Source: Vibrio sp. BS-M-Sm-2
GTDB lineage: Bacteria > Pseudomonadota > Gammaproteobacteria > Enterobacterales > Vibrionaceae
Assembly: GCF_041504345.1 (NCBI RefSeq)
Contig: NZ_CP167895.1
Coordinates: 1,364,001 to 1,428,000 of the forward strand
Length of the DNA stretch: 64,000 nt
Reading direction: 5' to 3'
This document shows positions 53,919-63,248 of this stretch, one piece after another. Each line of letters begins with the position of its first letter. The stretch's first letter is position 1. Both the position numbers and the translations under genes were made by a program. The notes below the pieces were generated by a model. That model saw only the letters and a program-made list of their open reading frames with translations, was not told the DNA's origin and ran no database searches.

Positions 53919-55304
53919 TTATACAGCGATTTGTTCTGGCTCTTCTATTAAGTTGTTGATCCATTTCTTAGAGTGAATCCGCTGGCTAGTTAAAGCGATT
54001 TTCGCTAGTTCTTCCAGTAATACAATCATTAGTACCCATTCTAAAGACCATCCTAGTACTAACGCAGTGAAATAGGCGAGGGGAATCCCGATTGCCCACT
54101 GGCCGAATATGTCGATGAAGATGCTGTAGTTGATGTCGCCACCACTTTTTAACACACCTCCGATCCCAACCATATTGAATACTCTCAATATCATCCCAGC
54201 CGCCATCACCAAGGCGACGTTGACCGCTGTATCTTTGAGTTCCAGGTGCGTCAAATCGATTAATTGAACAATGGCTGGCTTGGCGATAAAGCATAGCAGT
54301 GCCAATAGTGTCGCAAGCGCACAACTCACAAGTACATAGCCCCAAGCGGTATTTTCAACACGTTGATAATTCTTCGCGCCGATCTCGTTACCTAGAATGA
54401 TTGAAGCGGCAACGGCAAAGCCTAAGAAGGCTGAAATTAAGATACTTTCAACTGGCGATAACAGTGAGATGATCGCCAGTTCACCAACGCCAATCTGACC
54501 AACAATGACGTTGTAAATCAGTATTCCACCAGCCCATGCCGTATCGTGAACTAACATAGGAATAGCAATATTAAAGTACTTCTTTCTGTGCTTAGGTAAG
54601 ATTGCATCACGCCAACTCTCAATTGTAGGGAATAGATGTGCATAATGTTTTCTCGCCATAACAAGCAGTGCAATCGTCTGAAAGAATCGAGAAACCGTGG
54701 TGCCAATCGCTGCGCCAACCACGCCGAGTTCTGGAAAGCCAAACAGTCCAAAGATCAACAGGGCATTGAGGATTGCATTAACGATGATTGCCCAAATACT
54801 GATCTTGGTTGGCAATTTGGCTTCACCGACCGATCGCAATGCGCTTTCTAGCGGCACGACGATCGCGGTACCAATAAGGCTGGCTCCTGTTATCCAAAGG
54901 TAATCCGTTGCCAAGCGGATGTAATCAGGGTCTGAGGCCACCACAGACACGACTGATTCAGGAACCAATGTATAGATGAATACAAAAGGGATGATGGCAA
55001 AGATCGACAATGCCCATGATTGCGCTAGTGTGCGTCTAATTCCGTTAAAATCACCTGCACCAAAATATTGCGAAGCTAGCACGCTGACTGCTCCGCTAAT
55101 TCCGGAAACCATGATTAAGTTAAAAAAGAATATACGGTTGCCAACGCCAACTGCTGCAGTTGCCGCATCACCAAGCTGATTGACCATGAAAATATCGACC
55201 ACACCGAGCAATGAAAACAACATGGTTTGCAGTGAGACAGGTAAACCGATGTGTAATAGCTTTTGCCAAAATTCTTTATCTAAATGACGATATGTCGAGA
55301 GCAT
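53919..55304 (-). CDS. MATE family efflux transporter (copy 2)
   Basis: A 461-residue MATE pump with twelve helices, paralogous to the one at 35531 and sharing the C-terminal KKWINNL. I start it at 55304, where GAGGGG lies seven bases upstream; an ATG 14 codons earlier is unlikely. Divergent from an AraC regulator, as with copy 1. Substrate unknown. Confidence 0.9.
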   Translation of the reverse strand: MLSTYRHLDKEFWQKLLHIGLPVSLQTMLFSLLGVVDIFMVNQLGDAATAAVGVGNRIFFFNLIMVSGISGAVSVLASQYFGAGDFNGIRRTLAQSWALSIFAIIPFVFIYTLVPESVVSVVASDPDYIRLATDYLWITGASLIGTAIVVPLESALRSVGEAKLPTKISIWAIIVNAILNALLIFGLFGFPELGVVGAAIGTTVSRFFQTIALLVMARKHYAHLFPTIESWRDAILPKHRKKYFNIAIPMLVHDTAWAGGILIYNVIVGQIGVGELAIISLLSPVESILISAFLGFAVAASIILGNEIGAKNYQRVENTAWGYVLVSCALATLLALLCFIAKPAIVQLIDLTHLELKDTAVNVALVMAAGMILRVFNMVGIGGVLKSGGDINYSIFIDIFGQWAIGIPLAYFTALVLGWSLEWVLMIVLLEELAKIALTSQRIHSKKWINNLIEEPEQIAV

Positions 55305-55436
55305 CGCATTTCCCCTCTGTTGAATATGCGAGAAGTGTATCGGCATTTGTTTTAGCTGTATTGTTCAGACTCATCACAAACTTTTGTCAAACTATCTACT
55401 TTGGTAGTTTGGCAACATGAACGAGCTAGCAATGGA

Positions 55437-56285
55437 ATGAGTGATAAACAAGAACGGTACGAGATCTCTGAAAAGACGCATCAAGAGTTTGTCGATCAAA
55501 GCCATGTATTGGCATTCGAAGAGCTCGGTATCGTTCAATGTGGGACAGCATCGTGCCGCGATTTCTTTTCTGTCTATCGAAAAAACCAACAAAAACACAT
55601 GTTGCTGTATACCGTAAGAGGCAAAGGGTGGCTCGAAAGTGAAGGGTGTCGATATATTCTCGAGCCAGGTTCGTGTATTACTGTGCCTGCAGGCGTTGAG
55701 AACGGTTTTGGTATTGAGGAAGAAACATGGCAGATCGCGTGGATCTTTCTATCGCCTGACAAGCAATGGGATAATGTCGTCAGTGATGAGGTGAGTTATA
55801 CGCTCTCTCCAGCAGCAGAAGTTGTTTCGTCTTGTATTCATACCTTGCTGAGAAGTATTGCCTTGCCCATTGATTTAGGTGGAGCGATTGCCATTCACAG
55901 CGTAGCGCAAATAGAGTTCATGATTAATGCGCCAGTCCCGCAGCAGCAATCTCGAAATTTGATTCGCTTGAGGCGTGTGTTCGATAACGTGCAAAAGCAG
56001 CTTCACAAAGAGTGGAATGTGCATGAGCTAGCAAACCTATTCCCGTGCTCAGAGCCGCATTTCCATCGTTTGTGCCAACGTTATTATTCTCATAGCCCGA
56101 TGACGCATATTATGCGTATGAGAATGGAATACGCTGCACGATTGCTCAGGTCGAGCGATTGGTCGATTCAGCACATTGGCGAGATAGTTGGATATCCCAA
56201 TGCCGCTAACTTTAGCACTCGGTTTAAGGCGTGGTCAGGAATGACACCTAGGCAATTCAAACATGGTTCTCGGTTGGAAACTTAA
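55437..56285 (+). CDS. AraC family regulator, divergent from MATE 2
   Basis: A 282-residue regulator. The N-terminal cupin-like domain has LEPGSCITVPAGVENGF near 80-96 and WQIAWIFLSPDKQW near 103-116, and the C-terminal HTH has IGEIVGYPNAANFSTRFK near 249-266, ending MTPRQFK. An in-frame TTG at 55401 would add 12 residues; I use the ATG at 55437, without a clear ribosome site. It parallels the AraC protein at 36979 and probably controls the divergent pump. Confidence 0.88.
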   Translation: MSDKQERYEISEKTHQEFVDQSHVLAFEELGIVQCGTASCRDFFSVYRKNQQKHMLLYTVRGKGWLESEGCRYILEPGSCITVPAGVENGFGIEEETWQIAWIFLSPDKQWDNVVSDEVSYTLSPAAEVVSSCIHTLLRSIALPIDLGGAIAIHSVAQIEFMINAPVPQQQSRNLIRLRRVFDNVQKQLHKEWNVHELANLFPCSEPHFHRLCQRYYSHSPMTHIMRMRMEYAARLLRSSDWSIQHIGEIVGYPNAANFSTRFKAWSGMTPRQFKHGSRLET

Positions 56286-56485
56286 TAGGGAACTGACTAA
56301 ACCAGTCACCATAATTTCATAACTTATCAGTAGCTGTTCGAAATTTGCGCTGTTTAGTGATGTAAAACGACCAATCTCTGATTACTTATTCTAACTAAGC
56401 GCTTCTATTAAAAAATGTTTCTGATTTTAGTACTAAAATGTTAACGTGAAATTCATTACTTGAATTTCAAAGGGTTGTGACTTTC

Positions 56486-57670
56486 ATGTTTTCACATCTA
56501 CCAAAACCAACTTTAGATCCAATTCTATCTCTTTCTGTTGCTTACCGCGGCGATACTCGTACTGATAAAGTCGATTTAGGCATTGGCGTTTACAAAAACG
56601 ACCAAGGCGAAACTCCGATCATGAAAGCCGTTTCTAAGGCTCAAGATATCGTTGTTGAAACTCAGAAAACCAAAGCTTACGTTGGCCTAGCAGGCTGTGA
56701 AGAGTTTAACCAGAGCATGGTTGATCTGCTGCTTAAAGGGACTTCTGCAATGGATCGCGTGGCTGCGATTCAAACACCGGGTGCAAGTGGTGCACTTCGT
56801 ATGTTGGGTGACTTAATGAAAGTTTCTCAACCAGACACGACGGTTTGGATTTCAAACCCAAGTTACGTTAACCACAAACCGGTAATGGAAGCGGCAGGCT
56901 TAAAAGTTCGCTACTACAATTACTTCAGTCCTGAAACGAAGCAAGTTGATACTGCAAAAATGTTGGACGACCTTTCAAAAGCCGGTCCATCAGACGTGGT
57001 ACTACTGCACGGTTGCTGTCATAACCCAACGGGTGCTGACATCGACTTTGAAGCGTGGCAGGAAATCACTAAGTTATCGCAAAAGAATGGTTTCTTACCG
57101 TTCGTTGATATTGCTTACCAAGGCTTTGGTGACGGCCTAGAAGAAGACGCGAAAGGTCTTCAACACATGGCAAATAACGTTGAAGAGATGTTGATTACAA
57201 CGTCTTGCTCAAAGAACTTCGGTTTGTACCGCGAAAGAACGGGTGCCGCTATCGTGATTGGCAAGAACAGCGAACACGTTGGCAATGCTAAAGGTAAACT
57301 TCTTACCCTTGCTCGTTCTACTTACACAATGCCGCCAGACCATGGTGCAGCTTTGGTTAAAACAATTCTTCAGAATCAAGAGCTAACATCGATTTGGAAG
57401 CAAGAATTGAATGAAATGCAGCAACGTTTGTTAAATCTGCGCCAAAATTTATGTGATGAATTGCGAAATACTTATAACACGTCACAATTTGATTTCATTG
57501 AAAGCCATAAAGGCATGTTTAGTGTACTAGGCTTTAAAGAAACTCAAATGAATCAATTACGTGAAGAATATGGAGTCTATGGTGTTGGTGACGGACGCAT
57601 TAATATCGCAGGCCTTTCTGAATCTCATATTCCTTATGTAGCTAAAGCGATAGCCAACGTTTCAAAATAG
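56486..57670 (+). CDS. Aromatic/aspartate-type amino acid aminotransferase
   Basis: A 394-residue PLP enzyme of the AspC/TyrB fold-type I group, exchanging amino groups between aspartate or aromatic amino acids and 2-oxoglutarate. Residues VDLGIGVYKND near 28-38, LHGCCHNPTGAD near 175-186, FVDIAYQGFGDG and TTSCSKNFGLYRER with the PLP lysine near 244 are typical. TyrB-like or AspC-like substrate choice is not decidable by eye. ATG at 56486 with AGGG upstream; a GTG three codons earlier is less likely. Confidence 0.9.
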   Translation: MFSHLPKPTLDPILSLSVAYRGDTRTDKVDLGIGVYKNDQGETPIMKAVSKAQDIVVETQKTKAYVGLAGCEEFNQSMVDLLLKGTSAMDRVAAIQTPGASGALRMLGDLMKVSQPDTTVWISNPSYVNHKPVMEAAGLKVRYYNYFSPETKQVDTAKMLDDLSKAGPSDVVLLHGCCHNPTGADIDFEAWQEITKLSQKNGFLPFVDIAYQGFGDGLEEDAKGLQHMANNVEEMLITTSCSKNFGLYRERTGAAIVIGKNSEHVGNAKGKLLTLARSTYTMPPDHGAALVKTILQNQELTSIWKQELNEMQQRLLNLRQNLCDELRNTYNTSQFDFIESHKGMFSVLGFKETQMNQLREEYGVYGVGDGRINIAGLSESHIPYVAKAIANVSK

Positions 57671-57681
57671 AAGGTGACTGA

Positions 57682-58368
57682 ATGTATAACTGGAAAGCGA
57701 TTGTAGTTTTAATGCTAAGTGGTGGCTTGTTTGCTTGTTCGACGACGACTCAAGTGCCTGCCGAGCCGGAACAAAAGCCTCAAGTAGAACAACCTGCTGT
57801 GGATGATTCTTCAAAGACTGATGCAACTGAAGGTCAGAAAGTAACGGAACCCACAGAGAAGGCTGAAGAAGTAAAACCAACTGAACCAGAAGCGAAGCCA
57901 AAGCCTGAAGAAAAGCCAGCTCCAAAGCCGACTAAAACAAGCGATGGTAAACTGATCCTTGGTGAAGAAGAGTGGGTATTTGTTCCTGGTTTGAAAGAAG
58001 CGTTTAAAGCACGTGTAGATACAGGTGCAACAACATCTTCAATCAGTGCGGTTGATATTGTTGATTTTGAACGTGACGGAAAAGACTGGGTTAAGTTCAA
58101 GATTGAACACGACGGTATCACAACGGAAGAAATCAGCTTACCAGTAGAACGCTGGGTGAAGATCAAGCAATCAAGCGCAGAAGGAACACAACGACGCGCT
58201 GTGGTTGTGGCTTCAATTCAAATTGGTGATCTAAAAGACAAAACTGAATTCACTCTAGCCGACCGAACGCATCTTTCTTTCCCACTTCTGTTGGGTAGAA
58301 GCTTCTTTAGAGATGTTGCGGTTGTCGATGTGAGCAAAAAATACGTTCAGAAGAAAATCACTAAATAG
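57682..58368 (+). CDS. Aspartic-protease-like (Zn_protease/RimK-associated) lipoprotein
   Basis: A 228-residue lipoprotein with lipobox LFAC (Cys19), a low-complexity Pro-Glu-Lys linker of about 25-85, and a retropepsin-like domain from 90 with RVDTGATTSS (Asp113) near 111-120 and LLLGRSFFRDVAVVDV near the end. The family is labelled ATP-dependent zinc protease in databases but has an aspartyl protease fold; the role is uncertain. AAGGTG lies upstream of the ATG. A strong terminator follows. Confidence 0.87.
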   Translation: MYNWKAIVVLMLSGGLFACSTTTQVPAEPEQKPQVEQPAVDDSSKTDATEGQKVTEPTEKAEEVKPTEPEAKPKPEEKPAPKPTKTSDGKLILGEEEWVFVPGLKEAFKARVDTGATTSSISAVDIVDFERDGKDWVKFKIEHDGITTEEISLPVERWVKIKQSSAEGTQRRAVVVASIQIGDLKDKTEFTLADRTHLSFPLLLGRSFFRDVAVVDVSKKYVQKKITK

Positions 58369-58420
58369 ATTTAAGTCTATGAGTTCTGACTCAATCTGAC
58401 ATTTCTGTTTTGATAAATTG

Positions 58421-58453
58421 AATCCCTGCTAATGGAATTAGCGGGGATTTTTT
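58421..58453 (+). terminator. Terminator after the lipoprotein gene
   Basis: AATCCCTGCTAAT (58421-58433) pairs with ATTAGCGGGGATT (58437-58449) around GGA, one mismatch-like wobble, then TTTT. Confidence 0.9.
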
Positions 58454-58656
58454 CTATTTATGGCGTAATAACCGACGAAATGCATTTAATTGTCCATTGT
58501 TCGCTATCCGTTCACTGTTTAACCTCGACAATGTGATCCTGATCTCTATATAATCCGCGCTTCGTTTTATGTTTAATCCATACTTTCGTACTTCTTATTT
58601 AGGCACATCTTTCTGCCTAATAATTAACTGTCAGTACACGCTTAGGAATTAGTTCT

Positions 58657-60264
58657 TTGATATCTACCGCGAACATCACAATGCAATTTGGCGCAGAGCC
58701 ACTGTTTGAAAACATCTCTGCTAAATTTGGTAACGGCAACCGCTATGGTTTGATCGGCGCTAATGGTTGCGGCAAATCAACGTTCATGAAAATCCTAAGT
58801 GGCGCATTAACGCCAAGTTCGGGCAACGTTTCTATCACTCCTGGAGAAAAACTGGGTGTTTTGAGCCAAGATCAGTTCGCATTCGAACAGTACAGCGTTA
58901 TCGACGTTGTAATCATGGGCGACAGAAAGCTTTGGGAAGTAAAACAAGAGCGTGACCGTATTTACTCTTTGCCAGAAATGAGTGAAGACGATGGTATGAA
59001 AGTCGCTGAGCTTGAAAGTGAATTCGCAGAAATGGACGGCTACACAGCAGAAAGCCGCGCGGGTGACATCCTGATTCAAGCGGGTATCGAGGAAGAGTTC
59101 CACTTCGGTCTGATGCAGCAAGTTGCTCCAGGTTGGAAACTGCGTGTGCTATTGGCACAAGCACTGTTTGCAAACCCAGATATCTTGCTACTTGATGAAC
59201 CAACCAACAACTTGGACATTCATACGATCAACTGGCTGGCTGAAGAGCTAAACCAACGTAAATGTACAATGATCATCATCTCGCACGATAGACACTTCCT
59301 GAACTCTGTATGTACGCACATGGCGGACATCGATTACGGTGAGCTACGTATTTATCCAGGTAACTACGAGTACTTCCTAGAAGCATCTGGCTTGATTCGC
59401 GAACAGCTTCTAGCAAGCAATGCTAAGAAAGCGGCTGAAATCAGCGAGCTTCAAGACTTCGTAAACCGTTTTGGTGCTAACGCATCTAAAGCGAAGCAAG
59501 CAAGTTCACGTGCTAAGAAAATGGATAAAATCACACTTGATGAAGTGAAATCATCGAGCCGTATGAGCCCATCAATCGATTTCGGTGAAGGTAAGAAACT
59601 GCACCGTCAAGCTCTTGAACTTCAAGAACTTGGTCACGGCTTCGATGGTGAAACACTGTTTGCTGGTGGTAATTTACTGCTTGAAGCGGGTACACGCCTT
59701 GCGGTTATCGGTGAGAACGGTGTAGGTAAAACCACGCTGCTACGTTGTCTAGTTCAAGAGCTAGAGCAGAACGAAGGTATCGTTAAATGGTCTGAAAATG
59801 CTTCTGTAGGTTACTGCCCACAAGACAGCACTAAGGATTTTGATAACGACCTGAGCATCTTTGATTGGATCTCACAATGGCGTACAGCGAAGCACGATGA
59901 CCTAATGGTGCGCGGTATTCTTGGTCGTCTACTGTTTACGGCTGACGATGCGAACAAGAAAGCTCGCAACTGTTCTGGTGGTGAGAAGAACCGTCTGTTA
60001 TTCGGCAAGCTAATGATGCAAGACATCAACGTGCTTGTGATGGACGAACCAACCAACCACATGGACATGGAAGCTATCCAAGCCCTAAACGATGCACTTA
60101 AGGTTTACACTGGCACGCTTATCTTCGTGAGCCATGACCGTGAGTTTGTCTCTTCATTGGCAACACACATCATCGATGTGAAAGACCAACAGCTCGTGAG
60201 CTTCCAAGGCACTTACGAAGAGTACCTTGATCATCAGAAAAAGATGTTGATGGTTAACTTATAG
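58657..60264 (+). CDS. ybiT: ABC-F ATPase, YbiT-like
   Basis: A 535-residue soluble protein with two ABC domains and no membrane part; ABC-F proteins act on ribosomes. Walker A sequences are GANGCGKST and GENGVGKTT. The second signature is CSGGEKNRLL; the first is replaced by VAPGWKLRVLLAQAL, as in E. coli YbiT. The interdomain linker is rich in Lys and Ser. The start is TTG at 58657, supported by alignment to the YbiT beginning and AGGA about nine bases upstream. Translation factor of unsettled role. Confidence 0.9.
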   Translation: MISTANITMQFGAEPLFENISAKFGNGNRYGLIGANGCGKSTFMKILSGALTPSSGNVSITPGEKLGVLSQDQFAFEQYSVIDVVIMGDRKLWEVKQERDRIYSLPEMSEDDGMKVAELESEFAEMDGYTAESRAGDILIQAGIEEEFHFGLMQQVAPGWKLRVLLAQALFANPDILLLDEPTNNLDIHTINWLAEELNQRKCTMIIISHDRHFLNSVCTHMADIDYGELRIYPGNYEYFLEASGLIREQLLASNAKKAAEISELQDFVNRFGANASKAKQASSRAKKMDKITLDEVKSSSRMSPSIDFGEGKKLHRQALELQELGHGFDGETLFAGGNLLLEAGTRLAVIGENGVGKTTLLRCLVQELEQNEGIVKWSENASVGYCPQDSTKDFDNDLSIFDWISQWRTAKHDDLMVRGILGRLLFTADDANKKARNCSGGEKNRLLFGKLMMQDINVLVMDEPTNHMDMEAIQALNDALKVYTGTLIFVSHDREFVSSLATHIIDVKDQQLVSFQGTYEEYLDHQKKMLMVNL

Positions 60265-60314
60265 AGTAAGTTGTTGTTAGTGTGTTGAACGACTAACTGC
60301 CAGCGAATCTAACA

Positions 60315-60353
60315 AAAAAAAGCCCCAAACATTAATATGTTCGGGGCTTTTTT
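60315..60353 (+). terminator. Terminator after ybiT
   Basis: AAAAAGCCCCaAACAT pairs with ATGTTcGGGGCTTTTT (about 60317-60332 with 60337-60351), T-run following. Confidence 0.92.
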
Positions 60354-60424
60354 GTTTGTTTGGCTATTTATTACTTAGTGACGAAACCCTAGCTTATTAA
60401 TAAAACCTAGGTACGAAATCTGGC

Positions 60425-60949
60425 TTAGAAGCCGAATCGAGCCGACATTAAGATTTGGTGGCCGTAAGTGCCGTTGTTTCGCATATCAAGGCCAACAGAA
60501 AGTTGATCCGTAGAGTGGAAACGTGCACCTACACCAACAATTGAATGCGTGTCGTCGTTGTCGATTAGTTGTCCAAGGCGTGCGTTAACTTCAACGTTTG
60601 CCATTAACCAAGCTCTTAAGCCAATATTGATTTCTGTTTTAATGTGGTTGTCATCATTACGTTCAATGTTGTGTAACAGCATTTGACCAGTAACGTCAGC
60701 AAATTGACTGATTGGGCCGTTGAATCCCATACCTACTGCGGCATCCCAATCACTTTCAAATTCTGAATCGATACGAGCAACAAAGTGAGAGTTCTGAGTG
60801 AACATTGTTGTGACTTCACCACCGAAAGTACTTGGGCTAGTCCCCATTCGCAGCTCGAATGTGTTGTAGTTAAAGTTGTTTGCAGACGCAGAGAATGAAC
60901 ACAGTGCAGCGAGTCCTAAAAGGACAGTCTTATTCGTGCAACCTAGCAT
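60425..60949 (-). CDS. YfaZ-like outer membrane protein
   Basis: A 174-residue beta-rich protein with a signal peptide (cleavage near SASA-NN) and many alternating strands ending in an aromatic residue (SARFGF), typical of YfaZ-type small outer-membrane barrels. The ATG at 60949 has GGAG five bases upstream and is preferred to a longer reading frame that begins 22 codons earlier. Function unknown. Confidence 0.8.
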   Translation of the reverse strand: MLGCTNKTVLLGLAALCSFSASANNFNYNTFELRMGTSPSTFGGEVTTMFTQNSHFVARIDSEFESDWDAAVGMGFNGPISQFADVTGQMLLHNIERNDDNHIKTEINIGLRAWLMANVEVNARLGQLIDNDDTHSIVGVGARFHSTDQLSVGLDMRNNGTYGHQILMSARFGF

Positions 60950-60988
60950 GGTGACTCCATATAAATTGTATTTTGCGGCAGTATAATA

Positions 60989-61012
60989 CAAAAAAGCCTG
61001 CAATATGCAGGC
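60989..61012 (-). terminator. Terminator of the YgiW-like gene
   Basis: On the minus strand GCCTGCA (61012-61006) pairs with TGCAGGC (61002-60996) around a 3-nt loop, followed by TTTTTTG. It separates the YgiW-like gene from the YfaZ gene. Confidence 0.9.
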
Positions 61013-61047
61013 CAATTATTTAAAGTCAGTATTTTTATATTAATCGC

Positions 61048-61446
61048 TTATAGAACCTGGATATGATCTACTTCGATTTCAGGTGTCTTTCCGCCTTCAT
61101 ATTCACCAAAGATGCGAACCTTTGTATCTGCGGTTAGGGGTTGCGCAAGACGGATATCATCATCCAGTTCGATCTGAATTTCACTCTGTCCATCAGAGAA
61201 GACAAACGTATCATTCTTTAGTTGACGAACAATCTTGCCATCCACAATCGCTTCTTGCTCTGCGAACATGCTTGTGTCAGCAAGTAGTGTTGCAACAGAA
61301 ACGGTTTCAATTGGTCCAGTGTAAGCAATAGCGCTCTCGTGCTTGCTGTTGTTGGCGTGATTGGAGTTATCTTTGTGGTCACCAGCCATTGCGAAAGTAG
61401 GAGCAAGGATAATAGTAGATGCGATAGCTAATACAGTTTTTTTCAT
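61048..61446 (-). CDS. YgiW/YdeI-type OB-fold stress protein
   Basis: A 132-residue periplasmic protein. The signal peptide ends in AMA-GD, then a His-Asn-Lys-rich stretch (DHKDNSNHANNSKHES, about 23-38) leads to an OB-fold domain (TFVFSDGQSEIQIELDDDI near 80-98, KVRIFGEYEGG). YgiW/YdeI proteins are linked to tolerance of acid, antimicrobial peptides and oxidants. The His-rich start might bind metal. Two GAAACGTTT palindromes lie upstream. Confidence 0.87.
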   Translation of the reverse strand: MKKTVLAIASTIILAPTFAMAGDHKDNSNHANNSKHESAIAYTGPIETVSVATLLADTSMFAEQEAIVDGKIVRQLKNDTFVFSDGQSEIQIELDDDIRLAQPLTADTKVRIFGEYEGGKTPEIEVDHIQVL

Positions 61447-61474
61447 GGTGAATCCCTTAATGTTGTTTTTAGTA

Positions 61475-61503
61475 GAAACGTTTTTCTGAATTTGAAACGT
61501 TTC
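61475..61503 (-). promoter_or_regulatory. Paired GAAACGTTT palindromes before the YgiW-like gene
   Basis: GAAACGTTT (61475-61483) and GAAACGTTTC (61494-61503) are 19 bp apart. The second closely fits the LacI/GalR-family type, such as Cra (TGAAACGTTTCA). The regulator is not known. Confidence 0.45.
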
Positions 61504-61726
61504 TTTCCGTTAGTACGTTTTATTTGTTGATGCGCTGCTTATTGTTCATAAGCTTCGTTTCGATGGAGCTATTAAACAACACTGGGGTTGAATCCAGAGT
61601 GAGTAACACATTCATTTTCCATTCATTTTATTGAGCATCTACTCGGCAATGACGTTAAGATGGAGGCAGAGAAATATTGCGTACAGCTATAAATTGAACA
61701 TTAAGAAATTAAGGATTTAAGTACAG

Positions 61727-63205
61727 ATGCGATCACCGTTAAACGCCCTTATGGTTCAAGGGACAACGTCAGATGCCGGGAAAAGTGTTTTGGTGGCAGG
61801 TTTATGCCGTGTTTTGGCAAGGAAAGGGATCAAAGTGGCACCTTTTAAGCCACAAAACATGGCGTTAAACAGTGCGGTGACAAAAGATGGCGGCGAAATT
61901 GGTCGCGCTCAAGCGGTTCAGGCGCAAGCTTGTAACATTGAACCCACTGTTCACATGAATCCGGTATTGCTAAAACCCAATTCAGATACTGGCGCACAAG
62001 TGATTCTGCAAGGCCGAGCGATCAGTAATATGGAAGCAACGGGCTATCATGATTACAAGAAAGTGGCGATGGATACCGTTATTGACTCATTTGACCGACT
62101 TTCTGAAGAATACGAAAGCGTGATGATTGAAGGCGCGGGTAGCCCAGCTGAAATTAACCTCCGCGAAAATGATATTGCGAACATGGGATTTGCTGAAAAG
62201 GCGGATATCCCGGTGATCATTGTTGCTGACATTGACCGTGGTGGCGTTTTTGCGCACCTCTACGGCACATTAGAGTTATTATCTGAATCTGAACAAGCTC
62301 GCGTAAAAGGCTTTGTGATTAATCGCTTTAGAGGCGATATCGCGCTGCTTCAATCTGGCCTTGATTGGCTAGAAGAGAAAACCGGCAAGCCAGTGATTGG
62401 TGTACTGCCATACCTGCATGGTTTTAACCTTGAAGCGGAAGATGCCATTACTTCAGCCCAAGAGTCTGACGGAGAAGCTAGACTTAAAGTCGTGGTGCCT
62501 GTGCTAACCCGAATTAGCAATCACACAGACTTTGATGCACTGAGGCTCAATCCTTCCATTGATTTACGTTACGTAGGCAAAGGCGAGCGTGTAAACAACG
62601 CGGATTTGATTATCTTGCCGGGTACAAAATCAGTAAGAGCCGATTTGGATTACTTAAAAGAGCAAGGCTGGGACAAAGATATTCAGCGCCACCTACGTTT
62701 AGGCGGCAAGGTGATGGGTATTTGTGGCGGTTACCAGATGCTAGGAAAGATCATCCACGATCCGGATGGAGTTGAGGGTGAACCCGGCAGCAGTGAAGGG
62801 TTAGGGTATCTCGATACTGAAACGACTTTAACGCAACAGAAAACCTTAACTAACGTGCGCGGTACCATGACGCTGGATGGAAAATCAGCACAAGTAAAAG
62901 GTTATGAAATTCACGTAGGTAGGACTGATGTCAATGAAACAGCCTTACCGGTTCAGTTAGAATCTGGCAGCCTAGACGGCGCTATAAATCAAGACAACTC
63001 GATTTTTGGTACTTACCTGCATGGCGTATTCGACAACAGTGATGCGTTGTCGCTTATTTGCGAATGGGCAGGAGCCAACGATGTGACAGCGATTGACCAC
63101 GAACAGCTTAAAGAGCTGGGTATTAATCGAATCGCGGATGCCATCGAAGAGTACTTAAATCTTGACCTGCTTTGGCCAGAATTAACAGCTTTGGCCGCCA
63201 TTTAG
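61727..63205 (+). CDS. cobQ: Cobyric acid synthase
   Basis: A 492-residue glutamine-dependent amidase that adds amide groups to adenosylcobyrinate a,c-diamide in cobalamin synthesis. ATP-binding GTTSDAGKS near 12-20, FKPQNMALNS near 40-49 and INLRENDIANMG near 145-156 form the synthetase half; the glutamine amidotransferase half has nucleophile Cys333 (GICGGYQ) and His432 (YLHGVF). AAGGA lies upstream. No adenosylcobalamin riboswitch was seen before it. modA follows after 43 bases. Confidence 0.94.
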   Translation: MRSPLNALMVQGTTSDAGKSVLVAGLCRVLARKGIKVAPFKPQNMALNSAVTKDGGEIGRAQAVQAQACNIEPTVHMNPVLLKPNSDTGAQVILQGRAISNMEATGYHDYKKVAMDTVIDSFDRLSEEYESVMIEGAGSPAEINLRENDIANMGFAEKADIPVIIVADIDRGGVFAHLYGTLELLSESEQARVKGFVINRFRGDIALLQSGLDWLEEKTGKPVIGVLPYLHGFNLEAEDAITSAQESDGEARLKVVVPVLTRISNHTDFDALRLNPSIDLRYVGKGERVNNADLIILPGTKSVRADLDYLKEQGWDKDIQRHLRLGGKVMGICGGYQMLGKIIHDPDGVEGEPGSSEGLGYLDTETTLTQQKTLTNVRGTMTLDGKSAQVKGYEIHVGRTDVNETALPVQLESGSLDGAINQDNSIFGTYLHGVFDNSDALSLICEWAGANDVTAIDHEQLKELGINRIADAIEEYLNLDLLWPELTALAAI

Positions 63206-63248
63206 AAGTTAGCTAAAGAACCTAAACGAACATAGATAAGTGATAACA

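Noticed and set aside
57834..58166. A 110-codon minus-strand frame inside the aspartic-protease-like lipoprotein
   Set aside because: Ser/Val-rich composition mirrors the low-complexity Glu/Lys/Pro linker on the other strand.
61504..61726. Possible cobalamin riboswitch before cobQ
   Set aside because: No conserved B12-box-like sequence or convincing fold was found in the region.
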